Positions 1 through 13,690 of a DNA stretch of 64,000 nucleotides are shown here, one piece after another. The notes beneath the pieces were generated by a model that made no database searches, was not told where the DNA came from, and was given only the letters and a program-made list of their open reading frames with translations. Both the position numbers and the translations under genes were made by a program. The DNA comes from Larimichthys crocea. Lineage: Eukaryota; Chordata; Actinopteri; Sciaenidae. The DNA is taken from assembly GCF_000972845.2 (NCBI RefSeq), contig NC_040017.1:21152742-21216741 (forward strand), written 5' to 3'. Every line of letters starts with the position of its first letter. The first letter of the stretch is position 1.

Positions 1-3000
1 CTGATCTTTTTCAGGTGGCTGGGGTTTACATAATGTGACACTGTGAGAGGACATTGATTTTTCTTGTTTTGAACTGGCAGTCCTGCAGGATGCTTTTCTG
101 CACAAGGGAAGTGTCTGGCTTCAGCATAGGAAAGCAGAAATGAGCTCTATCAGCTTATTTGGGTAGACAAAGAAAGCTAATAGTCCATAGTTTGAGCAAT
201 ACAAAACCGTTGCATTAGCCATTTTTTATCATCTAAAAATACATAAAAAGGGGGTTGAAAGCTCCTTATGCTTTAATGAAATGAGCAGAGTATTATCAGT
301 CAGGACCAATTGGGCTGAATGTCTGGTTCTTACGATTCTTTGAAACAGATATTTTGATCTTTTTGATGAAGCTTTTAGCATATTAGTCCACACAGCCCAA
401 GTTAATGTGGTCATGAGATTATTAATTATCATATTCTTTGAGAAGGTGACTGTGGTCTCTGTTTGTGACACTTTTGACATACGTGACAATCCTTTCATGA
501 TGTTTTATATAGAATGACCGAGCAGAGTTTAACACAGAGTTAATACAGATTCGTAACTCTTAAGTTGGTTCATGCATTTGTTATTGTTATATATCCTTGT
601 TAGTGCAAATATGTTGGCTTTATGGAGACACTTTACTACCACGAAGATTAACCACAGGTCTTTGAATACTGTTCAAATAGGAGACCAATGGAGGATAGTG
701 ATTCAGTTCAATTTAGAAAAAAAAAAACAAAGTCTGAAGATAAAAGTGAGTCCTCAAAGATGCACTGATAATCACGCTGACACGCATTTTGATTAGATTT
801 CCTGCTGCTCCAGTTACAAAGATGAAGAATGAAGTGATTTGTTTGTCATTTCAGTAACAAATCAGACTTGTCTGTATGACCCTTGAAGGCCCAGTGTGTA
901 GGATTCAACAGCATCTAGTCTTGTATTTGCTAATCTCCTCACCTGCTTTTAAATAATGTTTTTTTTCAAACAGCGTGATATGAGCCAGAAGTATTTAAAT
1001 GGAGAATTCTCTAAATGCTAAGGTGCTTCAGTGCTTCCTTTCTTATCTCCTTTAGCTCAGGATACAATGGACAATCCTTCATCAAAGGAGAGGCAGCAAC
1101 CTTTAAAGCAACGTACCGATTCCCTGCAGCAGACCTGTGGAAATGTAAAAGCAACTGAGAAGCTATTTTATGCTTGTGACACAATCCAAACTTTATAGAA
1201 ATCCCTGCATGATTTTAAGAACAGGCGTTATGAATTCACTTATCTACCTAAATGTTCTGTAAGTTACATATAAAGTTACAATCCTTATGAATCCTCCTTC
1301 ACATCTTTTCTTGACTCATGTCATGACATTTTTTGATCAAGGTCAAGAAAAAGTGTTGTGGGAAGGAAAAGTGCAATCTAAACGCTATCTATGGCTTTCT
1401 TTAACCAGTGTTTTGTTTAGTTTTAGACTCAATGAAAGAGGACCTGCACCTGTCTGTAGATATAAAAGTCTCATTCAAAGGTAACAAAAACATAATAATT
1501 CTAATTTCTGTGTGATTATACACTGATGAAAACATGAATATTATATTAGATTTCTGCCATATTCTGTAGATAAATCTGACAAACCGCACCTTCAGTCAGT
1601 GACGCTGTCTCAAACTGCCACAGTATGAACACAGTAAACAACAAGCTGAAATGATTTAATCGAAAACGCCAAACATAAATAAGCAAGTAAATAATTAAAT
1701 ATCATATAATTGAATTAGTGCTGATACTTTGGGATCTTGTTAAAATGCTTATTTAACAGTTCTCGTTCCCTCAAGTTGGATAAAGCCTCCATAAGCATTA
1801 CCTTGGGTTATAAAACTACCTTTTCTATATAGAATAAAATAAGTACCATAATGCTTGATAATAATGAGCCTGCCCTAAGCAAGGTATTTCATAAATGATT
1901 GATTATACGCAGCAATGCAGAGGATAAGCTTTTGCATCTATCTATGAGCATCGCTTTAGCATTTATTACTCTTTATTAAACCGAGTGATATTTCAGTCCC
2001 TGCTGATTTTTGCAGCTGATGTTTTCCTCCTGTTATCACACAGCAAGAAAAAGCTCAACCAATTCATAATCACAGTCTAGTATCTTGTGAAACTGCAGAG
2101 CTCGTGGATTAACCATTTTCCAGCGTGCCGGAAAATATCAGCACACCAAAGTATAGATTTTTTGACTCATTTTGAAATTAGACTCTCTTCATGCAAATAG
2201 CTGTTTTGATGTCTTTTGTTGGCATCTGCTGCTTTTCTCAGGGCGCTATAATTAAACAGGAGGAGGCCGCAACCCTTCTTTATTCTGTGTCAGTTTGAGA
2301 AATGGCTGTTGCAGAAACGCACTGTGTCAAAGCAATACAAGTTGAACAACAGCTAGATTTCACACACAATGGAATCCTTTTTTTCGGTGCTGTGTGTATG
2401 TGAGGATTTGTGAATTAATTACTGCTTCGGTGTAGAAGTCTAAAAAAAAAAAAAAAATGCACCAAAACTCAGTTTTTGGAAAATGTGCTCAACAGCATAG
2501 CACCACATTTAGTATTTAGCACAGACAATGCTCATATACAGCAGCCCGAATGTATGAGTACCTGTTGTTTGTTACTCTGCAGGTAAAAAAACGTATTGAA
2601 CTGCTTTGATCCCTTCTGCAGGTAATTGCTTGAGTCGTGACACACCTAATTATAATAAACACATCCAAAAATGGGGGTTAATAATCAGTGTTAAGTTCAG
2701 TTTAACGTAGTTAAAGCACCTTGAGCTTCTCTCAATTATTTTTTTGGCAGTTCCGAGAGCAACACTCCATCAAAATATAAATAATCTTTTTGATTTATGA
2801 AAAAAAATACCATATTTTTTATTTACTTTCCACGTGTCACCGCCCAGGTTTACACCCACTGGCACAGCCCCTGATCTGACAACATCCTCAGGATGACGCT
2901 CATATATCATCATTAAAGAGCACCGACTCGGCCACTTTGTCAGAGTTCGAAAAGGTACAAAGGGGGCAGAAAATAGATCTCTTTGATGAAAAACAGATTA

Positions 3001-4170
3001 TGATGGAGAGGTGAGCAAACTTTCCTCTTATTCACTGCCCACATGTGCAGTACAGCGCGACCTGCCATCTCACACAGCAGCAAATTGCTGTCTGAGCCCA
3101 AAGACAAGCCGCAAATGGGATGTAATCCTCTTGGATCTTTGTTGAGGACCACAGTGAAATGTAAATCCCTCCTTTTCGGTTTTTAATTAATATAGAGAAG
3201 TGTGTAAAAAAGATATGTGTTTCTAAAAAAAAGAAAAAAAAGATCAAACAGTATGCTTATCACTTTATTGTATTTACATATAGTTATTGTTTACATGTTG
3301 TTCAGTATCATATACAGTATTTATAGCCGATGCACAAACATTTACATTACAAAGACAAGCTTTCTTTAATATTTAATTTTTGTTCATGATCAGAGGATCA
3401 GCAGCCTCTTTTACGCTCCCAGAGTTATATAATATAATAATGCAACATGAAAATCTGAAAAATTCCCAGAGTTTTTGTGACTCACCCCGACTGATTTTGT
3501 ATCAACTGCAAACCTGTTTTAGCTCGATTTTAGTTGTGGGAGGTGTCTCCAAAATTGGAAACCTTACTGACAAAAGCTCTCAGGTGAGATATCACGCAGA
3601 GTTTTAGTGTAATAAAAGTGACATCGGTATAATTGCTGCTGAGGCTGACTGCTGAGCGTGTTTGGAAACAATGAATATTTCAACATTTATAGTTTCAAAT
3701 TTATTATCGCCAAGCTACTATCTGAATCCGTTTCATTAGGCGATCTGTTTGAATGTATCTATATATTCATTCCTTTTGGGGGTTTCGCAGTTCTCTGTAT
3801 GGATTTTTTGCCTCATAAATTGTTTAATTTGAGGGTATTCAGTTTTCCACAAAAATTGGGAAACATTTTTTTTAAAAATGGGAGCAGGATTATCATCATT
3901 CAGTCTCTGTTGCTCTTTCTCATTTTCCTCGTGGAAAAGGTTGAATATTACTGCACATCTGTATAACACAGCACAAACTATTACTGGATTTTCGAGGCAG
4001 ATACAACAGATATCTGTTTTGATTAAATAACCTCGAATCTAGTTGCACATATAAACTGATATCAATATATATCTGCATCGAGCTAATATCACCGGATTGA
4101 TCAGTCCGGCTTTAGCTCTGAGCTCATTTTTTGTCCATATCTGAATAATGTATTCATTTTCACTTACATT
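1..4170. other. Non-coding, AT-rich sequence with no recognised gene
   Basis: I see no coding exon on either strand. The open frames are short, have ordinary AT-rich composition and show no protein motif. A short stretch at about 893-920 resembles the start of a widely dispersed teleost repeat (agtgtgtaggatt...). Homopolymer A or T runs occur, for example near 2442 and 3223. The stretch could be intergenic or part of a long 5' intron; the sequence does not decide. Confidence 0.6.
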
Positions 4171-4440
4171 TCCACTGACTTACTTACTTAAGCCCTTTGC
4201 CCCTCTAGGGAGCAGAGGCCATTAACAAACTCTCCCTCGCTCAGTTGTTGTCGGTTCTTTCAAGATCTCCCCAGTTGAATCCACTCTGAGACATTTTGCC
4301 TCTTCTCCAGCTGGGGCGACCTCTTGTCCGTGTTCCTGTGGGGCTACATTTTAAGGTTTGTCGGATGGTGTTGAGTGGGTATTTACATTTCAAGTAGTTA
4401 TTAAGCTTGTAGCCACTTTTTACAGTACACAAGATATCAG
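4171..4440 (-). mobile_element. 3' end of a non-LTR retrotransposon (LINE), 5'-truncated and decayed
   Basis: Read on the minus strand, one frame gives GTRTRGRPSWRR followed by FNWGDLER. A second frame then gives FVNGLCSLEGQRA and a stop. This is the usual layout of the C-terminus of endonuclease/reverse-transcriptase LINE proteins: a basic GRPxxxWRR motif, a W-x-x-LER motif, and a GLCSxxGQRA-like end just before the stop. The stop is followed at once by an AAGT tandem tail (about 4172-4190), typical of an RTE-like element's 3' end. A frameshift or stop separates the two parts, so it is a dead copy. The class is well supported; the exact clade is inference. Confidence 0.72.
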
Positions 4441-5260
4441 CGTTACTTAAATTCTGCCTTGGTATTGGTTGTCTCTGTTAGTTGTGTTGTAGAAGAAGGA
4501 GGCATAACTTACCGAGGTTCATGTTATACTTTAGAAGGAACAAAGAAAACAGCATCAAAGCTCATAATGAAGGACCCGAGTTCAAACATTACAGAACAGA
4601 CACATACAAGCATCAGACTGTTAGAAATGACTCAACATCACAAACTCTTACAGAACAGTCTTTTGTGAGTGACATGGCAGTCACAGTCACAGTAATGATA
4701 CAAAAAAGCACTTGAAGGTTTCCCAATGTTGTTTTTATTGGTGCTAATAGCTACTTCATCTCTGTTTCTATCTTTCTTTCACTTTACTGTTCAACAAGGA
4801 CAACTCAGATAGTAATTTGAGTTTACAGCCACTGACACAGGATTTTAGATTAAGATCATAACCACAGTGAAATATAATATGTTGCCGTACACATTTCAAG
4901 GCGTGGCAACAGCTGTTTACACGCCGTATGTTTACCTTTACTTATATACTTCAAATTGTATATACGTTTTGTTGCATGATGGAGCCACTGCAGAAGATAA
5001 TAATAAGCTAAATTTGCCGGTAGAGTTTCGCTAAGGAAAAAAAAGCAAACAGCCTCTCAGTATGGTGTGTTACAAGAGCGCCATGTTTAAGGCTTCACGC
5101 TGTGAGAATCTCTGGAGAATTGTATCAATGAGACCTGGCATCTCTAGAGACAGACGTAGCGGGACGTCCCAGGCTGCAAGAAGATGAGAGTTGCCATATT
5201 AATACCATGCTGAAACGCAGCTTTGTGCTCTATGTTTCAAACTCACTGTTACATCTTTAG
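4441..5260. other. Non-coding sequence, nothing recognised
   Basis: There are short open frames only. The two overlapping frames near 4459-4715 show no recognisable domain and no splice context. Confidence 0.5.
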
Positions 5261-5267
5261 TTATGTT

Positions 5268-5440
5268 GGCCTTTTTCAAGCTTTATTCTTGACAGAGACA
5301 GCTGAAGAGTGACAGGAATGTGGGCGGAGAGAGAGACGGGGAACGACACGCAGCAAAGGGCCGCAGGTCGGACTTGAACCCTGGGCTGAGCCTTCGCACA
5401 TGGAGCAGATGCTCTACCAACTGAGCCAATCAACACCCCT
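5268..5440 (-). mobile_element. tRNA-derived SINE, near full length
   Basis: On the minus strand it begins GGGGTGTTGATTGGCTCAGT, a tRNA-type 5' end carrying the pol III A box (GGCTCAGTTGGTAGAGC). It continues to a B box (GGGTTCAAGTCC, plus-strand 5370-5381). A SINE body follows with a ctctctctc tract, a cctgtcactct motif and an AATAAA-like tail. A second, clearer copy with the same body lies at 34603 on the plus strand. A possible 7-bp target duplication (ttatgtt, 5261-5267 and 5446-5452) is too short to rely on. The head carries no functional tRNA fold beyond the promoter boxes. Confidence 0.85.
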
Positions 5441-8160
5441 ACTTATTATGTTTTTTTTATTATTATAATATTTTATAAACACCCCAGGAAGCCAAAAAAA
5501 CCCATCTGCATCAATTACAACTGCATGTGAGCAGTTTGATAGATCAAATAAAATAATGCGGATGAAAATGTACAAACATGACAGGGTGAGACAAAGCATA
5601 ACAGAAATTCATAACAGACATCATGTTCCCTTTGTTTGAAATAAACCTCCCCTGATTGTGCAGCACAACAAGCAGAGCTATAAATTATTCAGGTGCTCCC
5701 CGATGGCCGCCCATTTACAGTCGCTCACTTGCATCTGGCTGGACGTATTCTTCTGCCCGTATTCCTCGGTGATCTGCCTGTTTTAAAATGGCAGCGAAAT
5801 GCATGTGACCTCGCAGTAGGACTTCGCCTTCACTCTAATGCTTAATTTATTCATTACCCTCAGTCGTTCGCATTGAGTACGCGCCGCAAAGCGCCGTCAT
5901 CGTAAATAGTGTAGAATATCAAAAATGAAAGTGAAGGGGAAAGAACACAGAGGATTATTACAGCTATATGTAAATAACAAGGTGAAATACGGCTCTTTCC
6001 TCACCAGAGAGTGAGCACAACAAAGAAAGAGGTGAGCCAGAGAAGAACACAGTGGCCATAGATAATAACACCATTTGCTCTATTGCAGCCCATGAAGGAC
6101 ATCTCTCTCCAGACAGCACAGCATGTCACTTTTTCCTACACCGCTGTTCCTTCATTCATGCTGATGTGAGGTTTGCTGTAGTGACTGCCAGGAAAAAGGC
6201 AAGATGGTTGAATGCCCTCTCTGTGAAGCATTTCTTAGGGTTTTAACACTTACGCCTCCATGAATAGCTGTCTGCACTGTTTGAGCTCTCAGTCAGTTTA
6301 TGCAGATGTATGTTCATGACACTGGAAAATGGCGTACAATGATTTCTTGCAGGATATCAGGCCGTCTCTGCAGATCGTCACGCTCTGTGCAGACGTAAGT
6401 TCTGGGTTTATTGAAGTCTTAACATTTATGCTATTTAAAGTGAGTGTTTGTTTGTTTTTTTAGCATAAATTACCTATGTATTGTGTTTACATTCAGTAAT
6501 TACCTCTACATGTGTGAGTTTCTATGATTAGTGGTGCAGTACGCCATACTTGTGCTGGGCTCACATGCACAAATGATCAAAGGAAAAACAAGGCATGCAT
6601 AATCCAGCTAGTCTGTACACCCAGAACGAATGACAGCATCACATATGTTTACATTCATGTGATAAAGAGAGACTTGTGGCTGTAGTGATTACAGTATGAC
6701 GAGAGCAAAGCATGCCAACATCCCAGGCTGACATCGCTGTCTTTCAGAGACTGTAACAAGCCGAGATTGACAGCTAGTGAAGATCATTTGAAACTATAAC
6801 TAAGCGGTTGGTTGTCAGGAAGGGTGCTAAACTACATTCTGGCAACGCATGGCCATTTTCATAACCTCTCGCCTCAATATATCTGAATGAAAATGGCTTC
6901 TATGGGTCTCCCCATTCAGACATGCACACTTTATGCTAATCGGATTCAGCTTTGGGCAAAAACATGCAGGTTTTTTTTTGCATGCAGTAAAAATGTGATA
7001 TTTCCACCTAGTGTGATTGAATATTTATGTGGACTGGGGTCCCTAAACACTATTGGAATTGCATAAATTGGCGATGACCGGAAAGTGAAGAGGCCAGTTG
7101 TATTCATGTGTGATAATGTCATTTAAGTAGCCATTTCATTGAAATCTAACCTTGACCTTAACCTACAACCACTAACTACAAACCCGGGCATTCAGAGGGT
7201 GTATTGCTTCCCTGCATATATTGACAATAAAGGACTTTCTGGGTAATCTCCAGGAGAGGTGCTCACCCTTCAATCAATGCTCTAACTCCATACGGAATCT
7301 CAAATGTCAAATCCTGCACCAAATCTGTGTCAGCAACAAATCAATCCAAAAACTGCTTCAACGACTTATGAGGCATAATTGAGCATTGGAAATAACCAGT
7401 ATATACTTCATCCATAATGCAATATGCACCATATATACACTCAAAACATTCAGTATTCGAATAGGCGTCTAAACAAATAACAATGTTTATTACATATTTA
7501 TGACTAGAAAAACTTGACTTATTGCTGAGCTGCATGTCAAACTAATCTTCAGTTTCCAACTTTAAGATGATGTGTACCACCTGGGTGTGGTATTTACTGA
7601 TGACCTGCTATCTCCACCTAAATATCTGCTGCCTAAACAATGTTTATCATAGGAAGAGGCAGATTGAATGTTGCACTTGGTACCTAAGTTGTTTTTAACC
7701 AAAGCTTAACCCTAATATTGTCACATTTGTCAACAATGGTTTTGGAGGGCACAGCTGATGATTAATTAAGTAATTTGAGGACTTGCAGGATAATTTCATC
7801 TCAGTTTCAGTGTTAACTGATCACTCTCTGTACACTGTGTCTGAGCTGTATTTATTTACTGCAAACGCAAACAGAGTAGATCCTATTGCTGCTGCTTCCC
7901 ATTAAAAATGTTCATATGGTGAAACATAGGGTGGCATTTACTGTAAGGAAGAAGCAGCAGGATAGGTAATGTATTCTTCACCGCCGTTTCGCATCGGCCG
8001 CAATCATTTATCAAAAAACATATATTTTCAGCATTTTTTTTTTTTTGACAGCAGATCAGTTAAATATTGCTGAGTGTAACATAACAATGGAAAGAGACAA
8101 ATTGACTGGCTTCTTGATTAAAACGGTGTGAGTTTTTATTTGGCTGCACTGCAAACAGAC
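5441..8160. other. Non-coding sequence, nothing recognised
   Basis: I saw no exon, RNA gene or clear repeat here. The 64-residue frame at 6052-6246 has no motif and no supporting splice sites. Confidence 0.5.
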
Positions 8161-8181
8161 AACGTTTGCTGCAGTGCTAAA

Positions 8182-8217
8182 CCGCACTTGCTGTTACCAC
8201 AGTAACAGCAAGTGCGG
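8182..8217. repeat. Perfect inverted repeat: 16-bp stem, 4-base loop
   Basis: CCGCACTTGCTGTTAC (8182-8197) is followed by CACA and then by its exact reverse complement (8202-8217). There are no mismatches, and the stem is half G+C in an AT-rich region. The match stops abruptly on both sides. The role is unknown; see findings. Confidence 0.9.
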
Positions 8218-9420
8218 GAATCGACGCGGGGAGTTAAATCGTACGACGGATTGCGACGTTAAACTTTAAATATGAATTCAAAGTTCCACAGCATTCAAAG
8301 CTGGAAAATGTTGTTGAGTGCAGAATATGAAATTCAATAAATCTCTTCAGAGATTCAGTGCGTCCTCTGTGACGAATCTTTTTAAATGCAAAATTGTCTT
8401 CATTTAAATTCCCCCATTTTATCCCAATTACAACATTATAGCAACTCACTAAGAAAGACTGAAGAATATTATCTATAATGAAACAAAAACTTAATCCCCG
8501 TCCTGCTATAAACCTAATGTGTCGCAGTATAAGACATTTAGTCATTCACATATTCTGCACTTGACAGTTACAGCCTCTAAGTGTATACCGTTCAGAGGCA
8601 GACTGCAGGCTGGGGAATAGTTTTTTAACGCCGGTTGTCTATTTAATCGTTTTATGAGTGCATGCAATCATCAAGGAACTTACAGACACAAATTGAGGTC
8701 AGGTCCACTCACTTTTAACAGAGACGCTGCCCAAATAAATGGATCAATAACTCCTCTAATCACTTTCTCCACTTTGATTCTGTCTGAAAATTGTTTCTCC
8801 TGAATTCAAAATGAGGAATGGTCACCTCTTTTTCTTAGGAACATCTTTCTTTATGAAGATTTGAGCAGGATATTCAGGAGATATTGACTATAGTCAACTC
8901 TGATGTCAACTCAAACATGTTTTCAAAGCAGTTATATTCAAGGTTGTCTTTTCATATTCAACAAAACTTGTCACAGGATTACATTTGGAGTTTCTTTGTC
9001 ACAGTCATTGATCATTAGTCACGCACTGTTGGTCATATTTAGACAGAAGCAGCCTGCTTACAGAGCATAACAAGGATTCAGCATGAGGGTGGCACAGTGA
9101 TTAAATTCCCCAGCCTGTGCTTGTTCCCCTGTGTCCTTTTCCTTTTGGCAAATAAATTGGAGTGATCTGACCTTTCATCAGATATGCACGGCAAACTTGA
9201 GTGTTTAAGCTTCAAGAACCAGATATGTTAACTTCAATTTATCAAGCGAATACTGTTACAGCAGATGACATGCAGGAGATGGTTCACTGCACCATCCACA
9301 TATTTTACTCATCATCACTACAGGCATTACTTTCTGACTTTCTCCCCAGTGCATGGGGCTGAACTCTGGGCTCTTTCTCACAGTGTGGACTTTTCTGCTA
9401 GCCTGGCATTATAGAGCAGC
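8218..9420. other. Non-coding sequence with a possible dispersed-repeat scrap
   Basis: The 103-residue minus-strand frame at 8234-8545 lacks any recognisable motif. A short stretch near 9089-9130 (gggtggcacagtgattaa) resembles the head of a common teleost 'ggtggcacagtgg' repeat. The match is short and degenerate. Confidence 0.4.
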
Positions 9421-9423
9421 TTC

Positions 9424-9720
9424 AAGTCAAGTCAACTTTATTGTCAATGCTGCTATATATACAGGACATACAGAGTATTGAAATTTGGTTTCCCTCTTAT
9501 CCCGGTGCAAACAGCATAAACATGAAATATAAAATATAAGTAAAAGATGTAAAAAATATACAAATCTAAAAATATATACAAGCTAAAAGACATCCGTGTG
9601 GCAATATGGCACAGTGTAAACAGAATTATCAGTATAAATATACGTAAGTATGGCAATATGGTGGTATGGACAGAATTGACAGTATTTACAGTATAAACAG
9701 TGAGGTCTATCAAAAATGAA
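9424..9720. mobile_element. Dispersed teleost repeat, 'caactttattgtcaat' type
   Basis: The stretch opens with aagtcaagtcaactttattg, then acaggacatacagag, a cggtgcaaacag segment, and a long A-rich run of degenerate short units (acagtgtaaacag, cagtatttacag). I recognise this order from many fish loci as the end region of a retroelement. The family is not named here. Similar architectures occur at 24340 and 29765. Confidence 0.6.
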
Positions 9721-12700
9721 ATATGTAAACAAGATGGGTACGGTTGAAAAACAATGAATAAATGAGTGAGTTTTTATTATTGTGACATGCATACAACCAT
9801 GTCCAGGCAGCAGTGGCTTACGAGACACCTCAAAATCATAAGTCAGATTCAGAAAGCGACTTTAATTAATTAATTAATTTATATACAATGCTAGAACAAA
9901 AAGTAGTTTTAAAGAGATATTTTCATTTTATCATCTACATCACTGATAAAAACATGTACTATATAATACAAGATGACAGATGTAAATTTAGAGTAAACAT
10001 GTATTAGGATGCTTTGTGTTAAGATGTCTGTAAAAGCATGTTTGTATTCATTTATCAGTCTGACATTCACACATCTGGTAGAGCTCTTGGCAGAGGTCCA
10101 GGACAGACATAATGGTGTTGTTTCTGAAGCTGTAGGATGAGTAACAGAGCAGGTTCAGAAGGGGATGTTGATTAGAGTTACAATGGAGGAGGGCCGGAGA
10201 AACAGAAAGGGTTTCCAAGGCTGTATCTTTCTATGTTGGATGAGATTGTCTCCCCAGGGATGGTATTGACCCGTCAACTGATGATCTAGTTGTCTGTTGT
10301 TGTGTATATTCAATTGCTTGTCTCTTGGTCCTTCCTACAGTATAAATACACCTTAATGTATTATTTTTCCGGCAGAAACTCAAAACTGAACTATTCCAAT
10401 ATTTGATCAACGCCACACGGGCAATATTTCAGGTTTGTTTTGGTGGAGAACTTCCTGGAAAAAAAAGTACATTCATAAATCATCTTAGCATGTACAGTAC
10501 AAAAGGAAATGTGACTCACTTTCCACTCCAGTATCACACAGTTCGCACAATCTGTTCTCCTCCTGAATATTTTGGAACCTGTCGACTTCAATGGCCGCAG
10601 GAAGAATAGCAGCTTTCAACCGTACAACTGAAGGCTTCTAGATGAGTGAGATGTAACACACGATTCATGGCCCGACGTCTGTTAAATATGCATGGATCTT
10701 TTTGAACTCTTTAAACAACATTTTCCTTTAAACTTGAAAAAAGCTACAACTTAACTCAGGGCTTAAAATCGTGTTCAGTCACTGTCAGAGCGGCACACGA
10801 GCAGATGTATGAAGACCACATCGTGGCAATGTCAGATTTATTTTTAGGATGCACAACAGCAAGGTGAACGATATAATGCATGTGCCAAAACATGTAGCCT
10901 ATTATTTGAGCTCCTCTTGTTCAGATGTAAGGATTTGCTGCTTTTCTCTGTTTTCAACATAAATGTTTCTCAGGCTGTTAGACACAAAAAAAGACATTTC
11001 AAGGATTTAGGCTTTATGAAATGATGTATCTTTCACAGTTTTTTATAAAATAAACTATAAAATATTCAATAAATGGTATAAATAATGGTCAAACAGACTA
11101 ATTGTTAATGAAAATACCATAATTTGCAAAACAAAACCCCTTAAGGACAAGGACACTTTAACACATGGATTGGTGTTGCATGGATTGAAACGCCAATCGA
11201 CAACTTGTTTTACTGCCACAGCCAGGCCTTAATACAGCATAATTGATACTCGAAAAAAAAATCATTAAGACAATCAATGCAAGTCATAAAGTGGTCTGAA
11301 ACAATAAAAAGGCAGGAATTATTTAAGATGAGGTCAAATAAGAAGGTCAGGATGAAGTAGAAGCTAATTACATACAGTATGCCTGGCTGAAAAGTGTATT
11401 TTAAAAGGTGTTGATCATTTTTACATCCTGAACTCCTCGCTAAGTTTCATAGTCAGAGCCTCACATATTATAGTAGCAAAACTAAAGTAGAAAATTAGTG
11501 GTACTATGATCATGGCTCTTAGTTGGCCTGATTTGAGATATCCAGCTGGTGTTGTGAGAGTTATGGTGATGAAAATGAGATTAAATGAAAGCCTGGGTAA
11601 CTTTCTCACAGTTGAAAAAGACGGCGGAAGCACAACAGAGCAGCTCTTGCACCTTGATCTTAGAAAAATATATTTTCTTTTATAAAGAAAAGAATAAATT
11701 AATCTTCTTTTTGAAATCAGATCAATAGAGCTAAGTGGGTGGAATTCATCAGTCCTAGTTTCATTATCATTAACTTGCAGAAAGTTTGGAGATTGAACTT
11801 TACTGTATATCTACAAGCCTCTACTAGCTGGTGTAATTTGATCTAATAATTTTATTAAAAATTGAATCAAATATGAACTTATTTTTTATTATCAGCATTT
11901 TTTTTTTTTAAAGGCTGAAACTTGTATCTCTTCGCCGGGGAAATAGATATTGTGTTTGCAAATGACCAAGTCGAATCATCCAATATTATTGCCACGCATG
12001 AGATAAGTGCGTAGATTTGAATACAGTGGTAATCAATCGCCTGAAAAAATAGAAGACAGAGTCAGAGTTTGGAGGCAATTAACTGCCATCCATTTGTAGT
12101 AGTTTAATAGATTAGTCTGACGAAAGTTATTGAACATTTAGTATTGGCTTTCATTTTCTGCCCTTCAAAGACAGAGTGCAGTAACTACAGAGGCAGTGGA
12201 GCGGTTTAAAGTTCTCCGGCTGCAGGGAAAACTGCAAAACAAATAGAAAGGATGTATTGCTGACTTAATCAAAACAATTATTGCAATAAAACCAACAAAA
12301 TGTTTTAAAAAATGCAGTTATTGCACTCTGCTAACCCCGGATAGTGCTCAGAGAAACTGCAGTATATACCAACAAAATGTGTTTTCTCAGCTTTCTAATG
12401 TATTAAGATAGTATGTTTAAGAAAATGAACTAGTTCATTAAAAATGAATACTTATGTTTAATATTTATATTCCATAGCTGATACTGAGGAATAATGCTGC
12501 TACTACAGATGCTTAAAATTGAAATGAAAAAAAAAAAACATAGAAATGTGGAAACAGCTTTTTAAAGAAACTACTAGACAGAGTGCAGAAACTGCATTTT
12601 TTGTTATTTAGGTCCATTTTGTAGTTTATGAAAAGTGCTGAGATGTTTGTAAGGACTACTCCTTCTTTTATAGAAAGTCTTCTTAACAAATAGGTATTAT

Positions 12701-13470
12701 TTTGTGTGAAGGCTTTGCAAAAAACAGTAATGTTTTGTACATTTTGAACAAAATGCAAAGCTAAATCTGTGCAGACTTAAAGAGGAACACATTTCTGCTT
12801 CAGTGTCAAGTGCACATTTATGTCTATAACTAGCTGGAAGTGCTGTTTCCACAAAGCTCGTCTTAAATCGTCTAAGTTGAAACAGAAGGTTGGTCACAGA
12901 ATATCAGCTGAGCATACTTTGGACTGACAAATCACAGTTCAAACCTGTTAAATCTAACCCCTGAGTAGACTGCAGAAAGGCCAAAGAAAAATGGGCTCCC
13001 GAAACTTTTAGAGCACAATTGCACCGTTGTGGTTTAATAATGACAGAGAGACACGCGCGCACACACAATTTTCTGGGCTGTAAAACACATTCAAAATGAA
13101 ATATTATATCAGTATTCTCCTATCATGCAGCTCTGTGGAGATCCAATAAATGGATGTTTTTAATAATTGAATTATTCTTTTTGGAGGAGCAAAAAGAAGA
13201 AAAACATCAGTGTGACTCCAAACAGATGTCAAATAACTCAGTTTTGACCAAATATGTAGTTACTGTGTTTTCCCTTTTTAAGACAGTACTGGCAAAATAT
13301 TTCTTCTAAATAATTAAATTACAGTCACAATCTCATTGATTAATGCTGATTTGAATCTCTTGTGCTGATAAAGAGGATTTAACCGAGGAAGGAACTAAAA
13401 TAAGGCCATGAGAAACAGCCAACATGAAATACAGTCAGTATGTTGCTCTACCTCCAGCGGGGAATGATTT
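9721..13470. other. Non-coding sequence, nothing recognised
   Basis: There are AT-rich stretches, a TTAA-type run near 9862-9880 and short open frames, for example at 10403-10609 and 12513-12758. None has a domain, codon bias or splice context. I see no RNA gene. Confidence 0.5.
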
Positions 13471-13479
13471 ATCAGCAAG

Positions 13480-13690
13480 TTATGGTCTGAATCATTTGAA
13501 GGGCAGTAACTGTGACATAAACCCCTTTTTTTTGGAGGCTTTCAAGCGGGATGACCTGGTCCACGGTGTCAACTGCCTCACTGAGATCAAAAAGGATTCG
13601 AACAGAGCAATCACAAGCACAAACAGCAACAAGGGGACGTTGAGGAAAGCCATCTTTTGTGCCATGGAACATCTTAAAATCCAATTTTAA
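13480..13690 (-). mobile_element. Possible reverse-transcriptase fragment of a LINE
   Basis: On the minus strand the frame at 13472-13684 contains LFDLSEAVDTVDQVIPLESL. This resembles motif A of LINE reverse transcriptases, whose usual form is LDLSxAFDTVDHxILLxRL, with the catalytic Asp in the first D. No YADD motif or other RT block is visible nearby, so at best it is a short relic. A chance match cannot be excluded. Confidence 0.4.

Noticed and set aside
5268..5440. Functional tRNA gene
   Set aside because: The tRNA-like head continues into a SINE body shared with the copy at 34603.
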